Shown one piece after another: positions 40,591 through 51,110 of a stretch of 64,000 nucleotides of DNA (positions within the stretch are counted from its first letter, which is position 1; the number at the start of each line of letters is the position of its first letter). The stretch lies in the NCBI RefSeq assembly GCF_001522545.3, contig NC_031769.1, positions 18,893,875 to 18,957,874 of the forward strand, in the 5' to 3' direction. The notes under the pieces were generated by a model, which made no database searches, was not told where the DNA came from, and worked only from the letters and a program-made list of their open reading frames with translations. This DNA is from Parus major (lineage: Eukaryota > Chordata > Aves > Passeriformes > Paridae). The position numbers were made by a program, and so were the translations under genes.

Positions 40591-43303
40591 TATGCCTCTT
40601 GGGATCTTACCATGGTTGAGTAGAGCACACGCATCAGTCTTGTGATGTCTTTGTACTTATCTTCCTATCAATCCTTAATTTCTCTTGATTTATCACCCCA
40701 TCAAGATGCTACTTTTGAAACTGCATTTTCAACTCAAGCACCATGTCTGACTCTGGATCTGGCTCAGAACCTGCTCCATTTGCCTGTTTCAGAAGGTTGG
40801 GTCAAATCTGACTCAGAAACGCACTCTAACACCTCCCTTTGGTTGAGGGAGATGAGCAGGTTACACAAGCTCTTTCAAACCCAGGCACTCAGCACAACTG
40901 ATTGCTCAATGTTGACTGCAAGGAGTGCTAACTGAAGTTAGGTTTATTGGCTGGATGAAAAAAAAGGAAAGAGGAGAAAGCGGAGGAAGTGTTCTGTGAT
41001 GAGACAGCATCCAGCACTCACAGACGTTACTTCAGGGCAATGTTTTGTGCTCATTTGTGAGAAGCCACAACCAAAAACAATCCTCATGTGCATTTAGTGT
41101 GGCCTCTCTGTAAACTTCTCCATAGAAAGCAAACTCATAGGTTCTTCTTGTTCCTGCTGTGATTATGCAATTCTCCAGTTTAGTAAATACAGCATCTGCC
41201 AATTGCACTGCATTAACACTCCCAGCTCGGCCCTCATCAAACCTAAAAGTTGGATATAATTCCACACTGCTGGCAAGCTTGCAGCATTTCCTTGTACTGG
41301 ATCGTAAATGCTCCCATCAAATTACCTTTGTTCCCTCTGTAGAGAGTCCTCAGGAGAGATTACCTTAACCAGGGCCGCCTTAAATTCCATTGGTATTCAT
41401 TTTTCTTGGGAAGCATGAACCACACTGGGAATGCAAAATACCAGTGACCCTAGCTGTGTTCTCAGACTAACAGACTGCAGCCTTGGTAAGTTTTGAAACT
41501 GGGGGTGCTACAGAGAGTTCTTTTTTTCCAGGGCTTTTGAGGTTACAAGCAGCAGAGCTGTGCAGTCCACACAGTCCAATGAAACCACGGTGACTTTTAT
41601 AAAAAGCAGGGCCAAATGATGCTTTTATTTTTATTTATTTTAATACAAAATTTCTATCTCCTTTCTGGAGAAAAACCAGTAGGCTTCAACAGAGCGTGTG
41701 ATAACTGTTTTTGGCATACTTCAAAGCAAAGCAACTTTCTGGGCATCACTGCATAGCAGTCCTGCAGGAAACACAAGTTTCAGGTCCAAAGCTCTGGCTC
41801 CCGAGGTCTGTGCAGGTGTAGGGACCTGCAGAACTGCTCCACCAAAATTTGCAAAAAAGTCCTTAATGAAAAATACTAAGGTCTGTGACTATTCTCCTCA
41901 GGGAGTCTCTCATCACCTGACATTATGCATTTCTTCACCTACGTTCTTCATGGTCTCAGGAGTCTCTTCCTTGAAGGGAAACAGCCCTCCTGAACTGCAT
42001 TTTTTTAGAGGAATCTGGTATTCAGTAAGGCAGTAGATGCCACGAGATTTTGCTCTAAATAACCTGTATGTGTTGCCAATAAATTTTTGACCAGATAAAA
42101 AACTTTTTAAAACTGTAAAGACCTTATCTTCATTGACTACATTTGTTTACAGTGTAGAGATAGAGTTCCCCTGTTATTTATCATTAACTCCAAGTTACAT
42201 GTCAGACAAAACCTAACATCTAAGTCAAGTATTTGCTGGAGTTTAAGTGCCTGCATGAGGATATAAACTCTGAACAGGAATATTCAGTGCCAAACAAAAA
42301 AACACTTTTTCCCAACAGATTTTTAAACTCTCAATGAACCACGAGTATTGATCTTACTCTAAATCTGTGCAAAGGAGTTTCTGTAAAACTGAATTTAAGA
42401 CCTAAGTCAACCTCATTATAGTCCTAATTTACTCACCATTTACTAGCAGTATTTCAAACCACACTTTCAGAGGAAATGACAAAGACAAAAAGTACAAAAG
42501 AAAAAGAAGAACAAGCAGTATGAAAGTTGAAAAAAAGAGATGACTACTTTAGAGAAAAATCTTAGTAAAATATATATATGATATGTAAATAGGATTTGCT
42601 CTCAAATGTCACTAGAATTCCGTAACCCAATGATCCCTGTTTACATATAGAGTACAGGGAAAAAATATACTTAAATGCAAACAGAGAAAATATACTTGAT
42701 ATACATGTTGTCTAATCTTGTATTTCATTTGTTACTTCTAAGATAAAAGCCAAAGATTCTAAGGTACAATGATAAAAGTTTGGTCTCTGTTATGGATTTT
42801 ACTATTTTTTTAAAAAACAGAGTAAAACTCAGACGATATACAAAATGTTACTATTTCAGCAGTAGATAAATGCTAGATAAACAATCCTAAATAGAAGTTT
42901 ATCCTATAAAAATATTTTTACCCTCCCTCTGAATGCTGATGTCTGGAGACAGTGAATATAAATTATACCAGGATTCTGAATTATATCAGGATTCTGGAAC
43001 ATACTTTGACGGAATAAAAATTACAATAACAGCCTCCTAATTCTGACTGATGACATCTGCAAAATAATGTAACACTTACAAGACTTTGTGGCAGCACTTC
43101 AACAGTGAGTCCTCACACAACTGGAAGCCTTAATTATTTTGTGAGCTTTCAAGAGACCGTCTGTTTCACTTCACTTATTTCATGTCATATTCAGTCTGGC
43201 TATTGTAAAACACACTTACACACAAACCTCGTGTTTAAGAAACTCCATCCTGGACTTTGACTATTTTTGTCATCAAAAGGGAAGTTCTGTATCAGCCCAG
43301 GGG
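40591..43303. other. Noncoding, probably intron 1; no exon recognised
   Basis: Includes an 18-bp tandem duplication at 42.97 kb and a 77-codon minus frame (41032-41265) with no family match and no convincing splice acceptor. Confidence 0.5.
42961..42996. repeat. 18-bp tandem duplication
   Basis: Two adjacent copies of an 18-mer (aattatayCAGGATTCTG), 42961-42978 and 42979-42996, differ at one position. Probably a replication-slippage duplication. Confidence 0.8.
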
Positions 43304-43527
43304 GGGATGGAGGGATGGAGGGATGGANNNNNNNNNNNNNNNNNNNNNNNNNNNNNNNNNNNNNNNNNNNNNNNNNNNNNNNNNNNNNNNNNNNNNNNNN
43401 NNNNNNNNNNNNNNNNNNNNNNNNNNNNNNNNNNNNNNNNNNNNNNNNNNNNNNNNNNNNNNNNNNNNNNNNNNNNNNGGGATGGAGGGATGGAGGGATG
43501 GAGGGATGGAGGGATGGAGGGATGGAG
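43304..43527. repeat. (GGGATGGA)n tandem repeat interrupted by an assembly gap
   Basis: Near-perfect 8-bp units (GGGATGGA on plus) occupy both sides of a run of Ns, about 3 units on the left and about 6 on the right. The true array is presumably longer, or at least of unknown length. GGG runs separated by 5-nt ATGGA loops fit the canonical G-quadruplex pattern on the plus strand, which is the template strand for the minus-strand gene. Frames across it read as GWRD- or SIPP-type repeats and are artefacts. Confidence 0.9.
43328..43478. other. Assembly gap (151 Ns)
   Basis: A run of 151 N bases lies wholly within the GGGATGGA array. The flanks are the same repeat in the same phase type, so the gap most likely hides more repeat units. 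Its real length is unknown. Confidence 0.99.
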
Positions 43528-43620
43528 GCGGGCCGTGGCGGCCGCCGCTGCGCCCTCTGGCGGGGACAGCCCAGCTCCGGGCAGCGCAACCCGGCACAAA
43601 AGTCTGGGTTTAGAAACACC
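43528..43620. other. Small CpG-rich patch beside the tandem repeat
   Basis: About 90 bp of GC- and CpG-rich sequence stands alone in AT-rich DNA, between the 8-bp array and ordinary intron sequence. It contains the CTCF-like motif. It may be a small independent CpG-rich regulatory element. No exon is evident. Confidence 0.45.
43550..43563 (-). promoter_or_regulatory. Candidate CTCF binding site
   Basis: Read on the minus strand, the 14-mer CCGCCAGAGGGCGC agrees with the CTCF core (CCASYAGRKGGCRS) at every position except the third, where G replaces A. That variant is common in real CTCF sites. It lies in a roughly 90-bp CpG-rich patch directly after the GGGATGGA array, about 2.5 kb inside intron 1. 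CTCF often binds near first introns and anchors loops. Motif evidence only. Confidence 0.5.
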
Positions 43621-45479
43621 CAGGGGCAGCCAGGTAAATTCCGGCATGCCTAGAAAATTATTTCACTTGAATTGGTCCGACTTGATTTTCTGTGGTAAGA
43701 TAATTCTAACGAGCTGTCAAAAAAAAATTCCTCTGCATTTTTCCCCGTCTCTGTTGAAATCAGAGCATATCCCTCCGGTAGCATCCTTAGAAATCCTCCC
43801 TGGCTCCAGCTCTGCCAGGGCTTACTATATGTTTCCATCTCTTGATACTGTTGTTCCATTCAGGTTCAAAAAGGTATTTTTTTACTGAGTGTTTGACAAA
43901 AAAAGGTAAACAGCATCCCCTTAAGAATTTGCAGCTACCTCAAACATTTATTCTTTAATTCTTTAAAGGTTTTATCTGAGCTGATCCAATGGGATACAGA
44001 AGGTGCTAAATAAAGTAAAACTTTGAAACATCACTTTTTAAATTTTGACTCACAAAACCTGAAAGTTGAATTTCTGGCTTTACACATTTCTCCTCCCTGA
44101 TTAGACTATCATTGCCTTTTTTTTTTTTTTTCCCTCCAAATAGCTGCAGTATTACAAATAAGCAAATAAACAAACAAAAAGGAACTAAAACTCTGATTTT
44201 TACAATTATATTTAAATATTACTGTCATAATAAAGATTTTTTAATCAAGAACTACAGAAAAGATGCCAAAGTTATAAATAACTAGATATCAAAACTGACT
44301 TCAGATTGCCCATCTTGCTACTTAAGAAAACAACTACTTGATATATTTTCTTCAGAATGCATTAAATAACATTTGCCTGATTATAAATTCCTTCCTACTT
44401 CATATCATATTCAGAAAGACACAAGACATTATTTCAAGGATTTATGAAAAAAACAGTCCACTGGTAAACCTTCTACTTAGCACCTCCTGGTACAGACATT
44501 GATGACTACCACAATCTAATAGCCTAAATCAGTGATGTGTGGTGTTTATTTGCCCACTAATAAATTACACTTCATTTAGTCAGCACTAATATCTTATTGT
44601 CTGAATACATTGGCTGGAAGATAATAAACTTTGTGAGTTCAGTGCACTACCACACAAAATTGCAAGTCTCTTTTTCTAATACCACCGCTACACTTCCCCC
44701 CCCCCCCACCCCTTATAACTAACATTAACAAATACCAACATTTGTTGTCTACAGCTCTGAGTGTAGCAACATGGGGTTTGCAGCAGTACATGAAAACTCT
44801 CCTCCTGGATTTTCCCTTTGGCCCCAAGTGACATGTGAGCCCCGGCAACCTGCTGAGCTACCCCGTCGTTCAGCAATTCCAAAACTCAGTGGTGGGCCCC
44901 TGCCCGGGAAACTCCCGCTCTGTCTAGCGCATAATCTCACTGGACATTTCAAAAAACTACCCAGTCTCTCTTGTTCGGGTCAGTTACACAGTGACCACAA
45001 AACTTTTCACACTTGTATCAAAGCTTCAAGAGAAGGAAGAAGGGACAGTTTTGTTGCACCAGGGAAGCCAGCGGGCGGGTTCCATCTGATAATAATCTAG
45101 CTGGTGAATACACAGGCACAGCTTTTGAAAATACCTGTAAGCCAGAATCCGCTGCAGAAAGGTCCCCTGACACACAAACCCCACGACTTGTCTCACTATC
45201 GTCAAATGTGCCAAGCTTTCCTTTAGCAGCTTTCCCCTCCACAGCACAGGAATGCAGGATACAGAAGGCTTTAGTGATCAAAAGGGAACCCCATGCTGTG
45301 GGAAACAGTGGCCCAAGAGAAAGCACTACAGGTGCTGTGTATCACGCATTAACAGGTGTCTCCGAGAAGGACTGACAAGAGGACGCTGATACTTCACAAG
45401 CAAACTTAGTCAACAGAGCCTCTCGCTCCTAACGAGCAGGTCCCACAGCCTCTGGGGCTGCTTTATCTTTCTCCTTCTC
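43621..45479. other. Noncoding intron 1 sequence approaching the CpG island
   Basis: AT-rich with a poly-T tract near 44117-44131 and the C12 homopolymer. GC content rises from about 44.8 kb toward the island. No exon recognised. Confidence 0.5.
44696..44707. repeat. Poly(C) homopolymer (12 C)
   Basis: Twelve consecutive C residues, continuing as ACCCC. This is prone to sequencing length error and possibly to i-motif/G4 formation. Confidence 0.9.
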
Positions 45480-46031
45480 CCAACGCCCAGTTTCCAGGGA
45501 AGGCTGCAAGGCACTGACTTCCGCGGGGGAGGAGAGTGCCCGCTAGCTCTCCCAGGCAGGATCTGCAGGGAAACTTTGCCATCCCTCCACGGCTCGCTGC
45601 CGGCAGAGCAGGGGCCCCCGGTGCGGGAGCAGAGGCTGTCGGGGCGCCTCTCCCGGGGGCTCCGTCCCTCCCTTCCCGGCTCTCGAGGGGAGCCCCTCAC
45701 GTCTCGTACATGGCTGGGAAGGAGCTCCGGGGACCCCGCGAAAGCTGGAGAGGGGAACACCGGCTCCCAGCGATCGCAGGGCAGATTCATTACAGGAGGA
45801 AAGTCCCGAATTCTCATTAAAATAAGAAATGAAGTCACAGAGAGCTGTTTCCGGAGAAGCTAGGGTAGGGAAGGATGAGAAGCCGGGACCCCGGGCCTCT
45901 CTCGGGAGAAGGGGGAGCCAGCCCCGAACGGCGTTTGCCCTCTCCGGGTACGCGGCCCGTGGAGCAGCCGGCAGAGCCCACACCGCACACGGGGAGCTGC
46001 TGAGGCGGCCCAGCCCCCGGCCCCGGCCCGA

Positions 46032-46040
46032 CCCCGCCCC
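46032..46040. promoter_or_regulatory. GC box (Sp/KLF-type motif)
   Basis: The sequence CCCCGCCCC is a standard Sp/KLF-family GC box. It lies just inside intron 1, about 70 bp downstream of the exon 1 donor. Motif match only; occupancy is inferred. Confidence 0.4.
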
Positions 46041-46109
46041 GGCCGCGCTGCCCCGGGCTCCGCGGAGCGCCCGGGCCGGCCCCGCCCGGCAGGTACCGGC
46101 CTCGCTTAC

Positions 46110-46218
46110 CGTGGCTCTGCCTCGGCGTCTCCCCGCCGGCGAGCTGGCAGCGCTCGCTCAGGCACTGGAAAAGTAATAGAAATCCAGCGGCTAGTTTGCT
46201 TCTCCGCAGCCTCGCCAT
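46110..46218 (-). CDS. First coding exon of an unidentified secreted or membrane protein (signal peptide exon, partial gene)
   Basis: The minus strand opens with ATG at 46218 in good Kozak context (G at -3, G at +4). It encodes 36 complete codons plus one base, then reaches a splice donor reading CACG|GTAAGC with the GT at 46109-46108, so the intron is phase 1. The leader starts MARLRRSKLAAG: a basic n-region (R3, R5, R6, K8), then a hydrophobic core (AAGFLLLF, residues 10-17), then a more polar Cys-containing stretch (C19, C24) ending near LAGG. Cleavage is plausible around residues 22-28. A first exon that holds only a signal peptide and ends in phase 1 is typical of secreted proteins and single-pass receptors with modular extracellular domains. 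It lies within a CpG island, as expected for exon 1. The mature protein is not encoded here, so I cannot name the gene. The frame continues past the donor to 45835, but that part is GC-rich intron. The transcription start is not determined. Confidence 0.7.
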
Positions 46219-47016
46219 AGCACGGAGCCTGCCGAGACAACTCTCCGGGTGCGGGGTGCGCGCCGCTCCTCGTCGGTGGTGGGGAAGTCCGGGGGGCGGC
46301 GAAGAGCAGCCCTAGCAGGCGCCGAGCCGCCCTGTCCTCGGAGCAGCGCTCATACAGTGGGGCGGCGGGGACGAGCCGCTGGGGCTGCAGGCGCCGGACC
46401 GGGTCTGGGGGGCGCTGGAAGGAGGTGGGGGGAGCTCCGTCCCCCTAACTCGCGCGGCCGAGCCGCTCTCAGTCCAGCGGCATCACCGCTAGGGAAAACA
46501 AGCCCAGCCTCGCTGCGAAGTGCCAAACTCTTCCCTCCTCGCAGCCTGCTGATAGATTTTAGGAGAGCCACTGAGATCCTCCCTTCCTGGCTTGCCCCCA
46601 CCCAGCTCCCTTCCCCCGCAGGGTGAGGCAGGGTGCCTGAGGGACGGAGCCTCTCCTCGGTGTGCCTCTACCGACTAAAGCCCTCCGAGGGAAAGGAGCG
46701 GGGAAACGTTCCAGCCGGAGCCAGCGGACCGGCCCCGAGTACGGGGGGAGCAGGACCCGGAGGGCGGGCGGATGCGCCGCGGGAGAGGATGCGCGGGCGG
46801 CGGGGAGGCAGGCGGGGACGGACGAACAAGTTCTCTCTCTCTCTTTCGGGGCGGTTTCCGCGGCCGGCGGCGCTGGTGCGGGGCCGAGGGCAGCGGCGTG
46901 GGGCGGGCGCTCCCCCGGCCCGCAGGGCCCCCGCGCTGCCGCCACCGCCGCCCGCCGCGCAAGTGCGGGCAGGGGGCTCGCCTGAGGCCGGTCCCGGCCG
47001 CCGCCGCGCTCTGCCC

Positions 47017-47026
47017 CCCGCCCCCT
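47017..47026. promoter_or_regulatory. GC box (Sp/KLF-type motif)
   Basis: The sequence CCCCGCCCCC lies about 800 bp upstream of the exon 1 ATG within the CpG island. Motif match only. Confidence 0.4.
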
Positions 47027-47130
47027 CCGCAGAGCGCGGTGGGGCGCAGGCGCCGCGGCGTCCCCGTCTCTCCCGCCGCTGCCGGCGGGGCCGCGCTCCG
47101 CACGGCGGTCCCGGGAGGCGCTGCCGGCCG

Positions 47131-47176
47131 GGCACCTGGCCCCGGCACCTGGCTTCGGCACCTGGCTTTGCACCTC
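47131..47176. promoter_or_regulatory. Tandem CACCTG E2-box array (13-bp period)
   Basis: Three CACCTG hexamers begin at 47133, 47146 and 47159, an exact 13-bp period. They lie within a tandem unit close to GGCACCTGGCYYC. A fourth, degenerate copy (CACCTC) begins at 47171. CACCTG/CAGGTG is the E2-box bound by ZEB and Snail repressors and by some bHLH E-proteins. The array sits in the CpG island about 920-950 bp upstream of the start codon. The spacing and motifs are visible in the sequence; binding and any repressor role are inferred. Confidence 0.5.
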
Positions 47177-47467
47177 GCCCCCGCACGGCTCCCGAGCGGG
47201 GCGGGTCGCTGCCCGCAGAGCCGGGAGCCTCCGCTGCACCGTGAGGGCCGGGGGAGGACGGCGGGCGGCGCGGAGACCCCCGGGCTCCGCGGGACGGGGA
47301 GAGCCCGTCTGCTTGTTGAAACGCCTGCTTGTTCAGAAGTTGCTGTGTAAACGGGCGTCAGCTGCGCGGATGACTACTGCAATAACGCCCAAACCCCCTA
47401 AATCCCCTTCCCCGCTCCTCCTCTCCCCCAGAATTTCCATGTGCTTTCGGGTATGGCAGCCTCCCTT

Positions 47468-47487
47468 CACACACACACACACACACC
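47468..47487. repeat. (CA)n microsatellite
   Basis: About ten CA units followed by a degenerate CCCACCC tail, at the upstream edge of the CpG island. Likely length-polymorphic. Confidence 0.9.
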
Positions 47488-47599
47488 CACCCGTCCACTC
47501 CCTCCCTTTTATTTTCTATTTCTCCACAAACCGAAGAGTTGTTTATGTATACTCTTCACTTCGAAAGTGCAATGCAGGGAGGGTTCTGCCTGCAAAAAA

Positions 47600-48060
47600 A
47601 ATTATCTGCATGCTTGATTAAACGCACCGTGAATAATCCCATCCCCTACATTAATCTGTGAACAGCGGCACGGAGACAGAAGCGAGCAGAGGGCACATCA
47701 ATCAAAGCAGACAAGCCAAGGGGGCACCGGGGACCGGGCGGCTGCTTTTTACCAGTTCAGCAAACTGTGGAGCTCGTAATCAGCTGAGCAACATGTAGAG
47801 AGCCATGAATGCACCAGCCGCTCAGCACTTGCTACCAAATAATTAAATTAATTAGGACGGCAATTAAATTAATCAAATAAATAGGTCTACGGAATGTCAA
47901 ACATAGCAGATAACTAATAGTTAATCACAAAAGAGCAACCAGTAACAAGACTGTTTTTCTTTAATTTACCACTGCTCCTGAGATTACAAATTCATCAGTT
48001 CCATTGTGTCTTGCTCTTTAATCATTGATGTGTTTATGTGTAAATCAAAGCAAAACACCC
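47600..48060. promoter_or_regulatory. Candidate upstream enhancer (homeodomain-site cluster, CNE-like)
   Basis: Just upstream of the CpG island this stretch is complex and dense in developmental motifs. It has two identical AATTAAATTAAT 12-mers at 47841-47852 and 47862-47873, further TAAT cores, an ATCAAAG TCF/LEF-type site near 47700, and several TAATC/TTAATC sites. It lacks repeats and open frames. It lies about 1.4-1.8 kb upstream of the start codon. The look is that of a conserved noncoding enhancer, but conservation cannot be tested here. Confidence 0.35.
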
Positions 48061-48784
48061 ATGGGTTTAAGAAGTATATTTGAAGTATAAGGGGAAATTT
48101 TCTTAATCTTTTCAATGTATATTGAAATATGATCATGGAGGGTATCATCAATAAGGTTTATATTTCAGTTTATAGTGGGCCTTTCTAGTTTAAAGCTTCT
48201 TGCACATACTCTTAAACAAAACAAAGCAAAAAGCAGTCCAAGTATTGCCACAAATAACTGCAGAAAATATACTCTATATTCTCTATATGAGAGAAAATAA
48301 TGCTGGTGACTTTATGCATCAGGAATGAAATCCTGGCCTTGTTGAAATCTGTGGTTATTCAGGGAGTGTTACTACCTTGTATGCCAGGTGATCTGGATAA
48401 TGCCACAGATTTTTGTGCATAATTGGTCGAGCTATTGCTGCTTCTTAAACAAAATGTAAGACAGAGGTTTCTTCGTGCTACTGGAATACATTTGTCCTTG
48501 ACAGTTGGTCAGGTTGCTCAGTTTACCCAAAGTTTTGCTGAAGTTGCTGTGAGGTTTGTTGAGCTTTTGGTCTTTACTGGAAGGTGTAGAGAGGTAGTCT
48601 TAAAGAAAGGCTGATCACTCTTTCAGTTGTTTTTCAGCAAAACTATTAGCTGACACAATAAGGTTTGTAAGACCTTCATAATGTTTTCATCTTCTTTTGT
48701 CCTTTTTTAAAAATAATAACAAAAATGAGATTATTGTAAAATTATAGTGAATCTTAAAATTCAAAAGATTTGAAGGATTTGAGA

Positions 48785-48895
48785 AAAAAGTTTACTAAAT
48801 AAGTAACTAATAAGTAATAACTAGAAAATAACTAATAATAAATATTTAGTACTAAATAAGTACTTAATAAATTTTGCTAAAATAAGTAACAATTC
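48785..48895. repeat. AT-rich low-complexity tract (AAGTAACTAATAA words)
   Basis: About 110 bp built from recurring aagtaa, actaataa and aaataagta words. Low complexity with no gene content. Confidence 0.7.
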
Positions 48896-50974
48896 ATCAA
48901 GCCTATTATGTGTATAGTATAGAAAAGCCTAAATGAGGACAAATAATTTTTTTTCATTTGTTCTTTCCTTCTCGGTCCTATAGTTTCAGAGTTAGATTCT
49001 TCAAAGATATACAACAAAAACTGCATGCTGAAGAAAGGGAAGGATTAGCAATAGACAGCTGAAGCGTGCAGTTGCAGATAAAAGTGTCAGCAACCTACTA
49101 GGTCCCACAGTCCAAATTTTCTGTGTTCTGTGTTGTTGTGGGCCAGTTTTGCAGTGTGCCTGCTGCAAGGCTAGCACAGAGTCACAGCATTCAATATGTC
49201 TTGTTCTCCACAGAAAATAAACTGCATCCTCCAAAGAAGGCTGCATACATTGTGCTTCTTGTACTATAAAACATCATTAGAGCATAGCTTATATTTGTAT
49301 AATTGTGTGCAAAAGTACAGGCAAGAATTTTTATTGCACTTAAAAAAATGAAGAAAAAGCCAGAGATGAAAGTTAATAATAAATCTTATAGTGATTAATG
49401 ACAACATGTCATTGCTGTAAAGGCGAAAGTTTACACATTTGTTGTTACTTATAAAGCATAAGTAAAACTGCAAGAACAACTTCATGAAGGCTATGTGATG
49501 AGCTGTTTTTACTTGGAACACAGTGCCTGTGATAAATTTACATTACTCTTATGTGCTTTTACCATCTCCATCCTTGCACATTATCTCACCTCTCTTAGGT
49601 ATCTATCTTGAAGTGGCATAAAGAGCAGTGTCTCCATAGAACCAAGTGTTCCAATGAGAACACTTCCACCAGTCAAGATCATGTCATTGTAATTTCTCTT
49701 CCTGTGAAATCCATCCCTGTTTGTAACATCAATCACACAGGAAAAAAGGGTGGGAACATTCTCTCTGTTCATTGTGTTCTACTGTCATACTGCTTACAAG
49801 TGCCTGCTCTCACTTACATACTCATTTAAGAATTAAGGGTTTGTTGTTGTAGTTTGTTTGGTTTTTTAATTTATTTTCATTTTTGCATCAACATAGTCTT
49901 TTCAACCTACACTATTTCTGGCCTTATTGCATTACTGATTCTGAAAAACAGAATTTTAAACATTTCTTTCCTCTGTCTTTTTTAAGGTGTTGCTAGCTAT
50001 CCTGCTTTGATAGATATAAGAGAGGTGCCTCTCAACTGCACTCTAGTGCTAGCCTGGAACAATATTTTTTGCATTTGAGGAGTTGGGGAAGGATATCTCT
50101 GCTTAATTTGGGAAAAAGAAACTGCTAGGGATAATTGCAGCACTCCTGAGAAAGGGAGAATATAGCTATATTCTCTTCCAAGAAAAAAACAGTTTTCCTC
50201 TTTGGTGAACTTGCACTTGCTATTATTCTGCAAAGGATTGTGTCTGCATATTAATAGACATCCTACAACCATCAGTATTTTCTGCTGTAACTGAGTGGTA
50301 TCTATCAAATAACCTACTTTCCCAACTGCAGGGAGAAAAAGATTTAGATAATTAATTTTGGAGCCATAAATAATACTTGATCTGCCAGAAGTAGTCCCCA
50401 CAGGGACAAAATGGATTATGGGACCCTTATGGAGCAGGTAGTCCACAGCTTGATGTTACGAGTATCACATATTGAAGCTGCACATGGCCTTTAATCCCTG
50501 GGGGTGAGTTTGCCACCGAGATTCACCTCCCTCCCTTTGGAGCTCTGGGCTGGTTAGGGCTCAAGAAGGTGATTTGTGTAGCTATTGGGAATTTGGCTGA
50601 GGCATTAGGCTTAGTGTTGTCAAAAGGAGGTGTTAGAGCTGTGAACTTAGAGGGCTGCCCAGCTGGCAGCCGCCTTTGATTTTGCCAGTTCAAAGGAGGA
50701 GCACAGCATTTTAGTTGAGTCACTAAAGGCCGCTGCAAAACTCAGATGTTAAGCATGAGGCAGAGAGGCAGCTTCCTTGTTAAACAGGGAAATACAGCAA
50801 CTCTCCAGAGAAGCTGCAGTGCACTTTTAAACAAGCCTTTGCTTCTTTCCCTTTTCCCCTGGCTGGGAGAGCCTTGAGTCTCACCACTCAGCTTTATTTT
50901 CTGGGAAAAGCACTGAGGTTCCCTTTCTGGTTAAGTCACATCCAGTAGACTTCAGCTAGATTCCTTGTAACTCT

Positions 50975-51110
50975 CTGTGAGGTGCTATGCACAAATACAT
51001 GAGTTTGCATAATTGTGCCTAATTAGAATCCGTCCGTAGTGTGGCTCTAAGAGCCGTGTAGTTAATGCCAGTGCAGCTTTGTTCAGAGGAGCTTTCTGCT
51101 TATCTCTAGG
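50975..51110. promoter_or_regulatory. CNE-like segment upstream of the promoter
   Basis: This segment carries ATTTGCAT-like tttgcataatt at about 51004-51014, cctaattagaatc at about 51018-51030, and a perfect 13-bp inverted repeat GGCTCTAAGAGCC at 51043-51055. It sits about 4.8 kb upstream of the exon 1 ATG. It could be a distal regulatory element. Confidence 0.3.

Larger units (their letters stand above)
45480..47390. promoter_or_regulatory. CpG island promoter of the minus-strand gene
   Basis: This roughly 1.9-kb stretch is very GC-rich and full of CpG, in sharp contrast to the AT-rich, CpG-poor flanks. It covers the signal-peptide exon and extends about 1.2 kb upstream of its ATG. There is no clear TATA box at a suitable distance, which fits a dispersed CpG-island start. 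GC boxes (Sp/KLF type) occur at 46032-46040 and 47017-47026, and a CT-rich GAGA-like tract lies near 46831-46847. Many long open frames on both strands here are by-products of high GC content and are not called as genes. A divergent plus-strand transcript is possible, but no exon on that strand can be supported. Confidence 0.85.

Noticed and set aside
41032..41265. 77-codon minus frame considered as exon 2 of the CpG-island gene
   Set aside because: No clear polypyrimidine tract with AG at its start, no cysteine-rich or other extracellular domain pattern, and the phase could not be verified.
43200..43888. Frames spanning the N gap with Ser-Ile-Pro-Pro or Gly-Trp-Arg-Asp repeats
   Set aside because: They are translations of an 8-bp microsatellite joined through undefined bases.
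46249..47350. Many long frames of 80-226 codons on both strands in the CpG island
   Set aside because: High GC removes stop codons. The translations are Arg/Pro/Gly/Ala-rich and overlap in several frames, so they are compositional artefacts.
17359..47670. A 16-mer shared between about 17.36 kb and 47.65 kb (attaatctgtgaacag)
   Set aside because: One 16-mer match within 64 kb of AT-rich DNA is expected by chance, and the flanks do not match.
49997..50446. 149-codon minus-strand frame, long for AT-rich DNA
   Set aside because: It starts with GTG, shows no domain, motif or repeat family, and lies upstream of the promoter. Kept only as an unexplained frame.
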